Shown here: piece by piece, positions 30,548 through 38,811 of the stretch
Numbering within the stretch: position 1 is the stretch's first letter
How the letters are laid out: each line of letters opens with the position of its first letter
Source of the DNA: an uncultured Pelagibacteraceae bacterium
GTDB taxonomy: Bacteria > Pseudomonadota > Alphaproteobacteria > Pelagibacterales > Pelagibacteraceae
NCBI GenBank assembly: GCA_902543375.1
Contig: CACBYE010000003.1
Location: 1-64,000 of the forward strand
DNA length: 64,000 bases
Reading direction: 5' to 3'
Notes under the pieces: model-generated
The model's input: only the letters and a program-made list of their open reading frames with translations
Databases searched by the model: none
Told to the model about the DNA's origin: nothing
Program-made: the position numbers and the translations under genes

Positions 30548-30855
30548 TTTTTATCTTTCTTCTTTTTTTTATACATTGCTAACATTCTTTGAGTAACTAG
30601 AAATCCACCAAAAATATTTATTGCTGCTAAAGAAATTGCCAAAAAACCAAAAATACTGGAACTATTAAATACTGAATCTGAGTTACCAGATAATCCTGCA
30701 ATTATAGCACCCACAATTATTACTGATGAAATCGCATTAGTAACTGACATTAAAGGTGTATGTAGAGATGGTGTTACGCTCCAAACAACATAATAACCAA
30801 TAAAGATTGATAGAATAAATATACTTAATCTAAATATTAAAGGATCTATTTCCAT
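30544..30855 (-). CDS. pntAB: NAD(P) transhydrogenase alpha-2 (membrane) subunit
   Basis: A 103-residue protein with three to four TM helices corresponding to the C-terminal part of E. coli PntA. The motif VWSVTPSLHTPLMSVTNAIS is characteristic of the proton channel. The split of PntA into two genes is normal in alphaproteobacteria. It lies 4 bases after the alpha-1 gene. Confidence 0.95.
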   Translation of the reverse strand: MEIDPLIFRLSIFILSIFIGYYVVWSVTPSLHTPLMSVTNAISSVIIVGAIIAGLSGNSDSVFNSSSIFGFLAISLAAINIFGGFLVTQRMLAMYKKKKKDKK

Positions 30856-30859
30856 AATT

Positions 30860-31948
30860 TTATTTTATTAGAGTTTTTTCTATAATTTCGTCTTCTAATT
30901 TAATATTAATTTTTTTGTTTTCTTTATCGAGTAAATTATCTACAAAATTAAAAATATTTTTTGCATATAAACTCGATGCCGACTTTGGCAAATTATTTAG
31001 TATATTACTCTCGCCCATTATTTTTACACCATTTTTTTCAACTATTTTATCTACTTCAGTAAAAGCCGTATTTCCACCCTGTATCGCAGCCAAATCATAT
31101 ATTACTGATCCAGATTGCATATTAGTTACCATATAATCTTTAATAATAACTGGAGCTTTTTTTCCAGGAATAAGAGCAGTACAAATTACAATATCAATTT
31201 TTTTTAAAGTTTCAGATAATAACTCTTCTTGTTTTTTTTTAAAATCCTCCGTTGCTTCCTTTGCATAACCACCTTCTGTCTCCAAATTTTCAGAACCTTC
31301 GACAGTAATAAATTTTCCACCTAAACTTTCTACTTGTTCTTTTGATGCCATTCGAACGTCTGTAGCAAATACTATTGCTCCCATCCTTTTGGCTGTTGCA
31401 ATCGCTTGAAGTCCTGCGACTCCGGCTCCCACAACTAAAACTTTGGCCGCTGGAATTGTTCCTGCCGCTGTCATCATCATCGGAATAGCTTTCTCAAAAT
31501 TTGCAAAAGACTCTATTACTGCTTTATATCCAGCTAGGTTTGCTTGAGATGATAGTATGTCCATTGATTGAGCTCTGGTAATTCTAGGAAGCAATTCTAG
31601 TGAAAAAATATTAATCTTTTTTTTTACTAATTCTTCCAGTTTTTCTTTATTATTGTATGGATCTAAAACACCAATTAATATTTGCTTATCTTTAAGAAGA
31701 GAACTTTTTTCCTCGGATAACATACCCAATTGTAAAATTATGTCAGATGAATTTAAAATTTCTCTATCGTCTTTGTTTATATTTGCACCCATTTTGATGT
31801 AGTCATCATCTTTTATTCCAAGATGAGAACCATAATTTTCGCTTAAATTAATTTTAAATCCAAGAGATATATACTTTTTTACAATTTCGGGTGTAATTGC
31901 TATTCTTTTTTCAATTTTTCGATTTTCTGAAATAGATCCTATTTTCAT
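30860..31948 (-). CDS. pntAA: NAD(P) transhydrogenase alpha-1 (NAD-binding) subunit
   Basis: Soluble NAD(H)-binding domain of the transhydrogenase. It resembles alanine dehydrogenase: RIAITPEIVKKYISLGF near the N-terminus, VLVVGAGVAGLQAIATAKRMGA for the dinucleotide fold, and YDLAAIQGGN. The 362 residues match the family. It lies 7 bases after the small cytochrome oxidase subunit gene on the same strand. Confidence 0.96.
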   Translation of the reverse strand: MKIGSISENRKIEKRIAITPEIVKKYISLGFKINLSENYGSHLGIKDDDYIKMGANINKDDREILNSSDIILQLGMLSEEKSSLLKDKQILIGVLDPYNNKEKLEELVKKKINIFSLELLPRITRAQSMDILSSQANLAGYKAVIESFANFEKAIPMMMTAAGTIPAAKVLVVGAGVAGLQAIATAKRMGAIVFATDVRMASKEQVESLGGKFITVEGSENLETEGGYAKEATEDFKKKQEELLSETLKKIDIVICTALIPGKKAPVIIKDYMVTNMQSGSVIYDLAAIQGGNTAFTEVDKIVEKNGVKIMGESNILNNLPKSASSLYAKNIFNFVDNLLDKENKKINIKLEDEIIEKTLIK

Positions 31949-31955
31949 AAAAAAT

Positions 31956-32066
31956 TTATAATAAGAAAATTGCCATTAATATTAGAACAGTTACAACAGC
32001 AACGGATCCCCACAACACAAATTTTGTGAAATTATTCCAGGTTTTTTTATGGCTATCATTATCCAT
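31956..32066 (-). CDS. aa3-type cytochrome c oxidase subunit IV, 36 residues
   Basis: A very small single-TM protein that begins MDNDSHKKTWNNFTKF and continues VLWGSVAVVTVLILMAIF to the end. The soluble start, conserved W-x2-F(T/x)K and single helix match the bacterial CoxIV family (PF07835), which is often encoded beside pnt genes in alphaproteobacteria. It has ATG at 32066 and a TAA at 31958-31956. It is too short for most gene callers. It sits between rpmJ (4-base gap) and pntAA. Confidence 0.82.
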   Translation of the reverse strand: MDNDSHKKTWNNFTKFVLWGSVAVVTVLILMAIFLL

Positions 32067-32070
32067 GAAA

Positions 32071-32196
32071 TTACTTTTGTCTTGCTTTAAATTTTGGATT
32101 ATTTTTATTAATTATGTAAACTCTTCCTCTACGTCTAACCAACTTAGAGCCAAGATCTCTTTTTTTTAATGATTTTAAAGAACTTTTAATTTTCAT
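32071..32196 (-). CDS. rpmJ: Ribosomal protein bL36
   Basis: The 41-residue protein begins [20 protein letters not shown], then [21 protein letters not shown], typical of bL36. The usual Cys/His zinc ligands are absent, so this is the zinc-free form common in alphaproteobacteria. A longer in-frame reading (to 32301) runs through the 5S gene and is not real. The ATG lies 10 bases after the 5S 3' end with no Shine-Dalgarno in the interval. Confidence 0.93.
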   Translation of the reverse strand: MKIKSSLKSLKKRDLGSKLVRRRGRVYIINKNNPKFKARQK

Positions 32197-32206
32197 AAGA
32201 TTTAAT

Positions 32207-32320
32207 GCCGGCAACGTCCTACTCTTCCATGTCTTAAGACAAAGTACCATCGGCGCATAAAGGCTTGACTTCCGAGTTCGGAATGGGATCGGGTATAACA
32301 CTTTAGCAATAATTACCGGC
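32207..32320 (-). rRNA. rrf: 5S rRNA (unlinked from 23S)
   Basis: The minus strand reads GCCGGTAATTATTGC at the 5' end and GTTGCCGGC at the 3' end, closing helix I. The conserved internal CCCGATCCCATTCCGAACTCG and the GTAGGACG-type 3' region are present. Length is about 114 nt. No 23S or 16S sequence occurs between here and the right edge, 31.7 kb on its 5' side. It has its own promoter candidate and leads into rpmJ. Confidence 0.96.
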
Positions 32321-32326
32321 AGGGGA

Positions 32327-32354
32327 TTTATACTTAAATAAGATAAAATGTAAA
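32327..32354 (-). promoter_or_regulatory. Sigma70-type promoter for the 5S rRNA
   Basis: On the minus strand TTTACA (32354-32349) is followed after 16 bases by TATAAA (32332-32327). Each hexamer has one mismatch to consensus. The -10 box ends 7 bases before the mature 5S 5' end (32320), so transcription could start at the first base of 5S. The same stretch also contains a 7-bp inverted repeat, GGATTTA/TAAATCC (32324-32330 and 32351-32357). Confidence 0.65.
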
Positions 32355-32393
32355 TCCTAAAAAAGCGCTATTTAATCAAATAAATATCAAATT

Positions 32394-33551
32394 TTAAGCT
32401 TTATTTTCTTGTTTAAAAATTAATTCTTTTAGAAGCAGATAGTGCTTTAACAGCGAGTACTTTCTTATATTCTTTTTAACATTTATTTTCATTTGCTTTA
32501 ATTCCTGATCGTTAGAATTTAGATATCTAGTAATAATTTCTTTAAAAGAACCAATATCATTATTCTTAAATAAAAATCCTCCACTTCCATTTTCTAAAAT
32601 TTCTCTAGGTCCACTTTTACAATCACTAGAAATAATTGAGCAATTATTTATTGCTGATTCTATTAATACAAAACCAGGGTCTTCCCATAATGAAGTCATT
32701 ATAAAAATCTTACTAGTATAATAATATTTGTTTACGTTTTTTTTTGATCCTAACAAAAAAATGCAATCACTCAAATTATAATTTTCTATTAATTTTTTTA
32801 ATTTGTCCATTAGCTCTCCCTCTCCTAGTATATAAACTTTAAAATTCTTTAGCTCTTTATTTCTAAGATCTCTGAAAGCTTTTATCATTAATTCAAAATT
32901 TTTTTGTCTTGTTAGCCGTCCAACTAATAAAATATTATTTTTTTTAAATTTTATGTCAAAATTAGTTTGTTTTCTCTCTTTTAAAATATTTCTAATACTA
33001 AAAATAGGATCGTAAAGAACATCAATTTTTTCTGGTAAAAAAATTTTATTCTTAATTAATTCATCTTTTTGTTCCTTGGTGTTACAAAATATATTTTGGA
33101 TTTTATGACTCGATAATTTCCACAATAATGATCTAATAAAATTTAAATTAGGCTTCCCTGAAACTCTAAATAATAATTTAGTTTTGAAGTTAAATAAAAT
33201 AAATAAAATTAGTGGTAAACTTGAAATTAAATGTATCATTAAGTAATCGGGTTTTTCTTTTAAAATTAATTTTTTTAATTTAAAAAATGATGCAAAAAAA
33301 ATTTGAATAAAAGCTAATCTACTTTTAATAAATCCATATCTAGGCAAACCATCAAATATATTAGGTCCTAGGCTAAGATACTTTACATCTTCATTTTTTT
33401 TCTCATTGTTCCACTCACCAATTGCATTAATAATTACAGCCTCATATGAGGAAGAGTATTTATTAATTGATGTCGCTGAATTTAAGATAGCTTTTTTTGT
33501 ACCGATTCCTTTGTCAGTAAAAGGACCCCAGTAAAATATTTTTTTTTTCAT
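32394..33551 (-). CDS. Glycosyltransferase family 4 (GT-B)
   Basis: The C-terminal GT1/4 domain has NILLVGRLTRQKNFELMIKAF, the loop VYILGEGELMDKLKKLIENY, and the nucleotide-sugar site MTSLWEDPGFVLIESA with SGPREILENGSGG. It starts at ATG 33551 (MKKKIFYWGPFTDKGIG); the frame is open 16 codons further upstream through a hydrophobic but unlikely leader. About 385 residues. It is the first island gene next to 5S. The donor is unknown. Confidence 0.87.
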   Translation of the reverse strand: MKKKIFYWGPFTDKGIGTKKAILNSATSINKYSSSYEAVIINAIGEWNNEKKNEDVKYLSLGPNIFDGLPRYGFIKSRLAFIQIFFASFFKLKKLILKEKPDYLMIHLISSLPLILFILFNFKTKLLFRVSGKPNLNFIRSLLWKLSSHKIQNIFCNTKEQKDELIKNKIFLPEKIDVLYDPIFSIRNILKERKQTNFDIKFKKNNILLVGRLTRQKNFELMIKAFRDLRNKELKNFKVYILGEGELMDKLKKLIENYNLSDCIFLLGSKKNVNKYYYTSKIFIMTSLWEDPGFVLIESAINNCSIISSDCKSGPREILENGSGGFLFKNNDIGSFKEIITRYLNSNDQELKQMKINVKKNIRKYSLLKHYLLLKELIFKQENKA

Positions 33552-33638
33552 TAAAATTATTAATGAATATATAAATGATAACATATAAAAGTTAAACAAA
33601 CTTTTAAAAAAGTAATTTTAAAAATTAATTAAGAAATT

Positions 33639-34895
33639 GTGAAAAACTTAGATATTTCAGATAATAAGAATTTTAAAAATTTTTTAATTTTAATTTTTTC
33701 ATTATTGCCTGTCAGCATAATTCTTGGAAACGCTGTAATGGAAATTAATATTATATTAATCATTTTTTCTTTTATTGTTTTTATTTTCTCTAATAAAAAA
33801 TTAATTAAAAATATTAAGAATGAAAAATTATTACATTTACTTCTGATATTTTGGGCATATTTAATTTTAAACTCATTTTTTGGGATTGACTTTACAAATT
33901 CAATCAAAAGGAATTTTTTATTTATAAAATTTATTTTATTAATTTTTTCATTTAAATATTTGTTATTACACTTTGACATATTAAGGAAAATTATCTTTTC
34001 CTGGACTATGATCCTATTAATAGTTTGTATTGATGTATTTTTTGAATTTATTTTTGGATTTAATATTTTAGGTTTTGAAAGTTCCATGAAAAACGAACGA
34101 ATTGTAAGTTTTTTTAAAGATGAGTTAATTGTAGGAAGTTTTTTGTTTGCTTTTTTATTTATTATTATCGGATCACTGATATTTGATAACAGAATAAAAA
34201 TAGCATTTTTAATCACTTTTGTAGTTTCACTCGCAATTATTCTAACTGGAGAAAGATCCATAGTAATCAAATTACTATTTAGTTTTTTAATTTTTATTTT
34301 CTTTGTTCAAAATAATTTAAAGATAAAGTTTATCTCAATTTTTCTTTTATTTTTATCTGTTATAGCATTATTGAATCTAGATACTCTTAAAGTGAGATTT
34401 GTTGATCAAGTAAAGAAAGACTTAAACTTCAATCATAATGACATAAAACACAATTTACTTAAAACTAAATATTTAAATCAATCTGTTTTTTCTTATGAAA
34501 TTTTTAAAAATAATATTTTTTTTGGGGTTGGAAACAAAAATTATCATAAAGCTTGTATGAATTTAAAAGATATATCTGAAGATGAGTTAATTAAAGAGAT
34601 GTTTGTTCATTGCTATACCCATCCCCATCAAGTTTATTATGAATTTATTTCTGAACATGGTATTCTAGGAACATTAATTATTTTAGGTATAATTTTCAAA
34701 CTACTTTTTGATAAAGACAATCGTCCATTATTAAAAGAAAATAGGAAACTAATTCTTATTTTCAAAATATATTGTTTATCATCAATTATACCGATCGTTC
34801 CTACGGGTAGTTTTTTTTCAAGTTCTCAATTATTTTTATTTTTTTTAAATTATTCTTTTTATCAAGTTTACATTTTCAAAAAAAACCAAAAATAA
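33639..34895 (+). CDS. O-antigen ligase/polymerase-like membrane protein (Wzy/WaaL superfamily)
   Basis: A 418-residue polytopic protein with about 10-12 predicted TM helices. A periplasmic loop near residues 270-345 carries the signature HCYTHPHQVYYEFISEHGILG, the Wzy_C/O-antigen ligase motif with the catalytic His. The start is GTG at 33639. It is the best candidate for polymerising or ligating the surface glycan made by this island. Polymerase and ligase cannot be told apart from sequence. Confidence 0.82.
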   Translation: MKNLDISDNKNFKNFLILIFSLLPVSIILGNAVMEINIILIIFSFIVFIFSNKKLIKNIKNEKLLHLLLIFWAYLILNSFFGIDFTNSIKRNFLFIKFILLIFSFKYLLLHFDILRKIIFSWTMILLIVCIDVFFEFIFGFNILGFESSMKNERIVSFFKDELIVGSFLFAFLFIIIGSLIFDNRIKIAFLITFVVSLAIILTGERSIVIKLLFSFLIFIFFVQNNLKIKFISIFLLFLSVIALLNLDTLKVRFVDQVKKDLNFNHNDIKHNLLKTKYLNQSVFSYEIFKNNIFFGVGNKNYHKACMNLKDISEDELIKEMFVHCYTHPHQVYYEFISEHGILGTLIILGIIFKLLFDKDNRPLLKENRKLILIFKIYCLSSIIPIVPTGSFFSSSQLFLFFLNYSFYQVYIFKKNQK

Positions 34896-34960
34896 ATTTA
34901 ATTTATTTATTTCCATACTCGATCAAATGATCTATAAAATTAAATCTAATTTGAGACTAA

Positions 34961-35944
34961 ATGAAAAAAATTTTAATAGTTGGTGGTGGTGGTTATGTTG
35001 GAACAGAGCTTACGCAAAAGTTATTAAAAAATAATTATGTTACAGTTTATGATTTGTTTTATTTCAATTGGCTTATTAAAAACAAAAATAAGGTTAAAAA
35101 TTCAGAAAGACTTTTTTTAATTAAAAAAGATATTTTAGAAGTAAATAAAAAAGATTTCAAAGATATTGAGATTGTTTGTGATTTAGCTGGAATTGCTAAC
35201 GATCCTTCCTCAGATTTAAATAAAAAATATTCTACAAAGATAAATTATGAAGCAAGATATAAATTTGCAAAAATTGCAAAAGAAAGTGGTGTTAAAAGAT
35301 ATATCTTTAATTCAACCTGTTCAATTTATGGCTTTAATAAAAAAAAAGTATTTGAAAAATCTAAGATTAATCCATTAAGTTGTTATGCAAAAGCAGTTCA
35401 AAAAGCAGAGAGAAAAATTTATTTACTTAAATCAAAAGAATTCAAAGTAAATATTTTAAGAAATGCTACATTATATGGTTTTTCAAATTCTATGCGTTTT
35501 GATTTAGTTATAAATCTATTTACGTATCTTCTATTGAAAAATAAAAATATTTTTATTGATGGTGATGGAAAACAATCAAGACCTTTTTTATCAGTTCAAG
35601 ATATTTCAAGGATGTATTTGCATATAATTCAGACACAGCCAAAATCATTTATAGTAAACGCTCTCTCTTTCAGCACAAACATTTATGATTTAACAAACAA
35701 AATTATAAAAATAATTAAGAAACCAAAAACATTAGTAAAGTTTAATTTGGAAAAAAAAGACCATAGAAATTATAATGTAGGAAGTAAAAATTTTAAGAAA
35801 TATTTTAAAAATTTTAAATTTACAGATTTAGGAAAAGATATAAAAAAAATGATTAAAAATATAAAGAAATTAAATTTAAGACCAAATATAAAAACTATCA
35901 GAGTTAAGTTTTATAAAAAAAAATTAAGTAGATTGAAATATTAA
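34961..35944 (+). CDS. NAD-dependent epimerase/dehydratase-like SDR lacking the catalytic Lys
   Basis: An extended-SDR protein with ILIVGGGGYVGTELTQ (glycine-rich loop), VCDLAGIAND and FNSTCSIYG. The YxxxK motif reads YAKAV: aligned on the downstream AE pair of relatives (YGRTKVEAE here at 59237-60181), the Lys is Val, although a Lys occurs two residues earlier. The C-terminal 41 bases overlap a convergent gene. Activity is therefore uncertain. It is most similar in layout to nucleotide-sugar epimerases. Confidence 0.75.
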   Translation: MKKILIVGGGGYVGTELTQKLLKNNYVTVYDLFYFNWLIKNKNKVKNSERLFLIKKDILEVNKKDFKDIEIVCDLAGIANDPSSDLNKKYSTKINYEARYKFAKIAKESGVKRYIFNSTCSIYGFNKKKVFEKSKINPLSCYAKAVQKAERKIYLLKSKEFKVNILRNATLYGFSNSMRFDLVINLFTYLLLKNKNIFIDGDGKQSRPFLSVQDISRMYLHIIQTQPKSFIVNALSFSTNIYDLTNKIIKIIKKPKTLVKFNLEKKDHRNYNVGSKNFKKYFKNFKFTDLGKDIKKMIKNIKKLNLRPNIKTIRVKFYKKKLSRLKY

Positions 35945-36899
35945 TTGTTAATACTAAAGATATTAAATTACTATTATTGATAAAATTTAGAGATATCAAA
36001 AAAATAATAATATTATAAAAATTAATTAAGAATGATGTAAATAAATTTGATTTAAACTCTTTTTCATTTTTATTTAATATTTTTAAAAAAATCTTTTGAT
36101 GTAAATGAGATCTATCAGGTAAAAATGGATTTTTCTTTTTTATTAATTTTCTTATAATTGAAAAAAAGATTTCAAAAGCTGGATACCATAATAATAACAC
36201 TATAAACAAAGATGAAACATTTTGATTTTGATTGTAAAATGAAATCAGAAAACTTCCTATTATAAATGATATTAAGTAAGAACCCGAGTCACCTATGAAG
36301 TTTTTATTTGTAACATTAAAAATAAGTAATATTAAAAGAATTAAAACTAAATTAACCACTAAATCTAAATCGATGTATAAATTAAATAAATTTGATGCTA
36401 GAGTTAATATTGATAAGACAATTATATAATAAGTGATTACTAGGCCATTTAATCCGTCAATAAAATTTGTACCATTGATTAAAATTAATAAACAAAATGC
36501 TGTAAAAAAAATTGAAAAATAATAATTCTCTAAAAATTTATCGATTATATTAATATCTGTAAAAAAAACATTATTTTGAAAAAAAGAAACAAAAAGTAAA
36601 GTAATTATTATCTGTGCAAAAAATCTTAATTTTGGTGAATTAATAAAATTTAAATCTGAAAATAAACCTATAAAAAAAATTAAAGAACCAAATATCTTTA
36701 ATTCAATAAACCCATCAACAAATATTAAAAATAATATTAGAAAAGTAATACCTCCAGTCAGAGGAAGATTTTTATTTTTTGTTAGCTCTTTATGAATAGA
36801 AAAATTAGGATTATCTAGCAAATAATTTTTTTTATTACAAAGAAAATTGGTCAATTGATGAATTATTAATCCTATAAAAAATTTTAAGAATAATATCAT
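35904..36899 (-). CDS. WecA/MraY-family polyprenyl-phosphate sugar-1-phosphate transferase
   Basis: Integral membrane enzyme that starts a lipid-linked glycan by moving sugar-1-phosphate to undecaprenyl phosphate. The 331 residues have about ten TM helices. The catalytic cytoplasmic loops contain LINGTNFIDGLNGLV and NFIGDSGSYLI, with HLHQK near the C-terminal loop (PDRSHLHQKI). This is the probable initiating transferase of the island. It is followed on its strand by the upstream GT2 gene (stop/start overlap at 36899). Confidence 0.88.
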   Translation of the reverse strand: MILFLKFFIGLIIHQLTNFLCNKKNYLLDNPNFSIHKELTKNKNLPLTGGITFLILFLIFVDGFIELKIFGSLIFFIGLFSDLNFINSPKLRFFAQIIITLLFVSFFQNNVFFTDINIIDKFLENYYFSIFFTAFCLLILINGTNFIDGLNGLVITYYIIVLSILTLASNLFNLYIDLDLVVNLVLILLILLIFNVTNKNFIGDSGSYLISFIIGSFLISFYNQNQNVSSLFIVLLLWYPAFEIFFSIIRKLIKKKNPFLPDRSHLHQKIFLKILNKNEKEFKSNLFTSFLINFYNIIIFLISLNFINNSNLISLVLTINISIYLIFFYKT

Positions 36900-37660
36900 T
36901 AATTATTGATGGCCTGTTTTACCCTTTTTAACAAATAAAAAAAAGATAAACGTAAGGTAAATATAATTGATACCAAAAAATTATAATGCATTTTTTTGTT
37001 ATATAAAATTATTGAATCCTCGATTTTTTGAAAAAAACTTGAAGATAGAGACTCACTTACATTTCTCCACTTTGTCAAAAATTTTTTTATTCCATAGATA
37101 TTATTTTTTTTTGAAAGTTGTAACCAGAGATAATAATCCTCTTTTGTTTTTTGAGATGAAAATTTGTTATTATTTAAAATATTTTTTTTTATCATTACTG
37201 AAGATAGACAAATATCACATGATTTTATTAAATCATTAAAACTTAGATTTTCTTTAATATTCATTTTCCTTAATTTGTGATCATAATTATCAACAATTTC
37301 ATAGGAAGTGTGAGAAAAATAAATTTTATTTTTTTTCATAAACTCGTACTGAAATTTTATTTTATTTTTTTTCCATAAATCATCTGCATCTAGAAAAGCG
37401 ATATATTCACCTTTTGAATTTTTAATTCCTTTATTTCTTGAAAATCCTGCTCCAAGATTTTTTTTATTTATAATCAATTTAATTCGATTATCTTGCAAAC
37501 ATAAACTTTTTATATACTCTAAATCCTCTAAGCTTTCATCGTCATAAATAATGATTATCTCCAAATTTTTATAAGATTGTGATGTAGCTGATTTAATTGA
37601 CGATTTAATAAACTTTTTTTTTTTAAAATATGGTATAATTACTGATACAAGGCTGCTCAT
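36899..37660 (-). CDS. Glycosyltransferase family 2 (GT-A)
   Basis: The 253 residues start VSVIIPYFKKKKFIKSSIKS and include ATSQSYKNLEIIIIYDD, NLGAGFSRNKGIKNSKGEYI and the metal-binding FLDADDLW (DxD). It is a compact, single-domain enzyme without TM helices. It shares a base with the WecA-like gene, which suggests it adds the second sugar on the lipid carrier; that is an inference from coupling. Confidence 0.88.
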   Translation of the reverse strand: MSSLVSVIIPYFKKKKFIKSSIKSATSQSYKNLEIIIIYDDESLEDLEYIKSLCLQDNRIKLIINKKNLGAGFSRNKGIKNSKGEYIAFLDADDLWKKNKIKFQYEFMKKNKIYFSHTSYEIVDNYDHKLRKMNIKENLSFNDLIKSCDICLSSVMIKKNILNNNKFSSQKTKEDYYLWLQLSKKNNIYGIKKFLTKWRNVSESLSSSFFQKIEDSIILYNKKMHYNFLVSIIFTLRLSFFYLLKRVKQAINN

Positions 37661-37695
37661 GAAAAATTACTATAATCAATTTTAGTAAAATTTAA

Positions 37696-38799
37696 ATGCA
37701 AAATAAAGAAATTGTAATATTTATGCCGTCAATAGAGTCTGGCGGAGTAGAGAAAAATCTCTTTATTATATCCAATTACTTATGTGAAAACTTTAAAAAA
37801 GTATCAATAGTCACTGCTGATAAAAATAGAATAATCTCAAAAAATAAAAAAATTTTAGTTTATGGACCATCTAGTAATTTTTTAATCCCAAAAAACAGAA
37901 TTTTTAAAATCATAATTTCATTGATTTATCTTTTGTTTAAAATTCTATTTTCAAAGAAATTTTTGATTCTTAGTTTTCAATCTAATATTTTTGCAATAAT
38001 CGTATCTACTATATTTAATTTTAAAATTATAATTAGAGCAAATTCTTCTCCAACTATTTGGGCAAAAAATAAATTTAAAAAAAATATTTTTACATTTTTT
38101 TTCCGAAAAGCAGATGCAATAATAGTGAATAGTTATGACTTACAAAAAGAATTTAGGAAAAAATTTAAGTTGAAATCATATTGTATTTATAATCCTCTTG
38201 ATAGACAGAAGATCCTACTTAATTCAAAAAAAAAAAATTATGAAAGTTTTTTTGATAATTGTAAGAATGTGCTTAAAATTGTAAATATTGGCAGATTAAC
38301 CGATCAAAAAAATCAAATAATTATATTAAAAGCTCTCGCAAATTTAAAAGATAAATTAAGTTTTAGGTTTATCATTATGGGAAGCGGAAATTTAAAAAAA
38401 AATTTACAAAATTATATTGATCAAAAAAACCTCAATGAGAATATTAAAATTATCAATTTTAAAAAAAATCCATTTCCTCTTTTAAAATCAGCAGATTTAT
38501 TTATACTTTCCTCAAAATATGAAGGTCTTCCAAATGTTTTACTCGAAGCATTAGTTTTAAAAAAACCAATTATTTCAAGCAATTGTCCTACTGGACCAAG
38601 AGAAATATTGGAAGGTGGAAAATATGGCCTACTATTTAAAAATGATAATAAATCAGACTTACAAAATAAAATTATTGAATTTTCAAATAATAAAAAAAAA
38701 TATTACAAAAAAGTTTTAAAATCACAAAAATCTTTAAATAAATTTAAATACAGCACAAATTTAAGTAAATATAAATTTCTTATTACTAAGCTAATTTAA
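37696..38799 (+). CDS. Glycosyltransferase family 4 (GT-B)
   Basis: The N-terminal motif FMPSIESGGVEKNLFIISNY is typical for GT4 (GGxE). The C-terminal domain has IVNIGRLTDQKNQIIILKAL and FILSSKYEGLPNVLLEALVL, then CPTGPREILEGGKYG. It has 367 residues and is divergent from the GT2 gene to its left (35-base gap between the starts). The donor specificity is unknown. Confidence 0.88.
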   Translation: MQNKEIVIFMPSIESGGVEKNLFIISNYLCENFKKVSIVTADKNRIISKNKKILVYGPSSNFLIPKNRIFKIIISLIYLLFKILFSKKFLILSFQSNIFAIIVSTIFNFKIIIRANSSPTIWAKNKFKKNIFTFFFRKADAIIVNSYDLQKEFRKKFKLKSYCIYNPLDRQKILLNSKKKNYESFFDNCKNVLKIVNIGRLTDQKNQIIILKALANLKDKLSFRFIIMGSGNLKKNLQNYIDQKNLNENIKIINFKKNPFPLLKSADLFILSSKYEGLPNVLLEALVLKKPIISSNCPTGPREILEGGKYGLLFKNDNKSDLQNKIIEFSNNKKKYYKKVLKSQKSLNKFKYSTNLSKYKFLITKLI

Positions 38800-38811
38800 T
38801 TTTAGATATGT

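Noticed and set aside
32071..32301. 76-residue protein covering rpmJ and the 5S region
   Set aside because: The first 35 codons are antisense-free readthrough of the 5S rRNA gene itself; only the last 41 residues are bL36.
32324..32357. Inverted repeat GGATTTA/TAAATCC as a terminator for the glycosyltransferase at 32394
   Set aside because: No T-run follows on the minus strand and the repeat overlaps the 5S promoter hexamers; pairing may be incidental.
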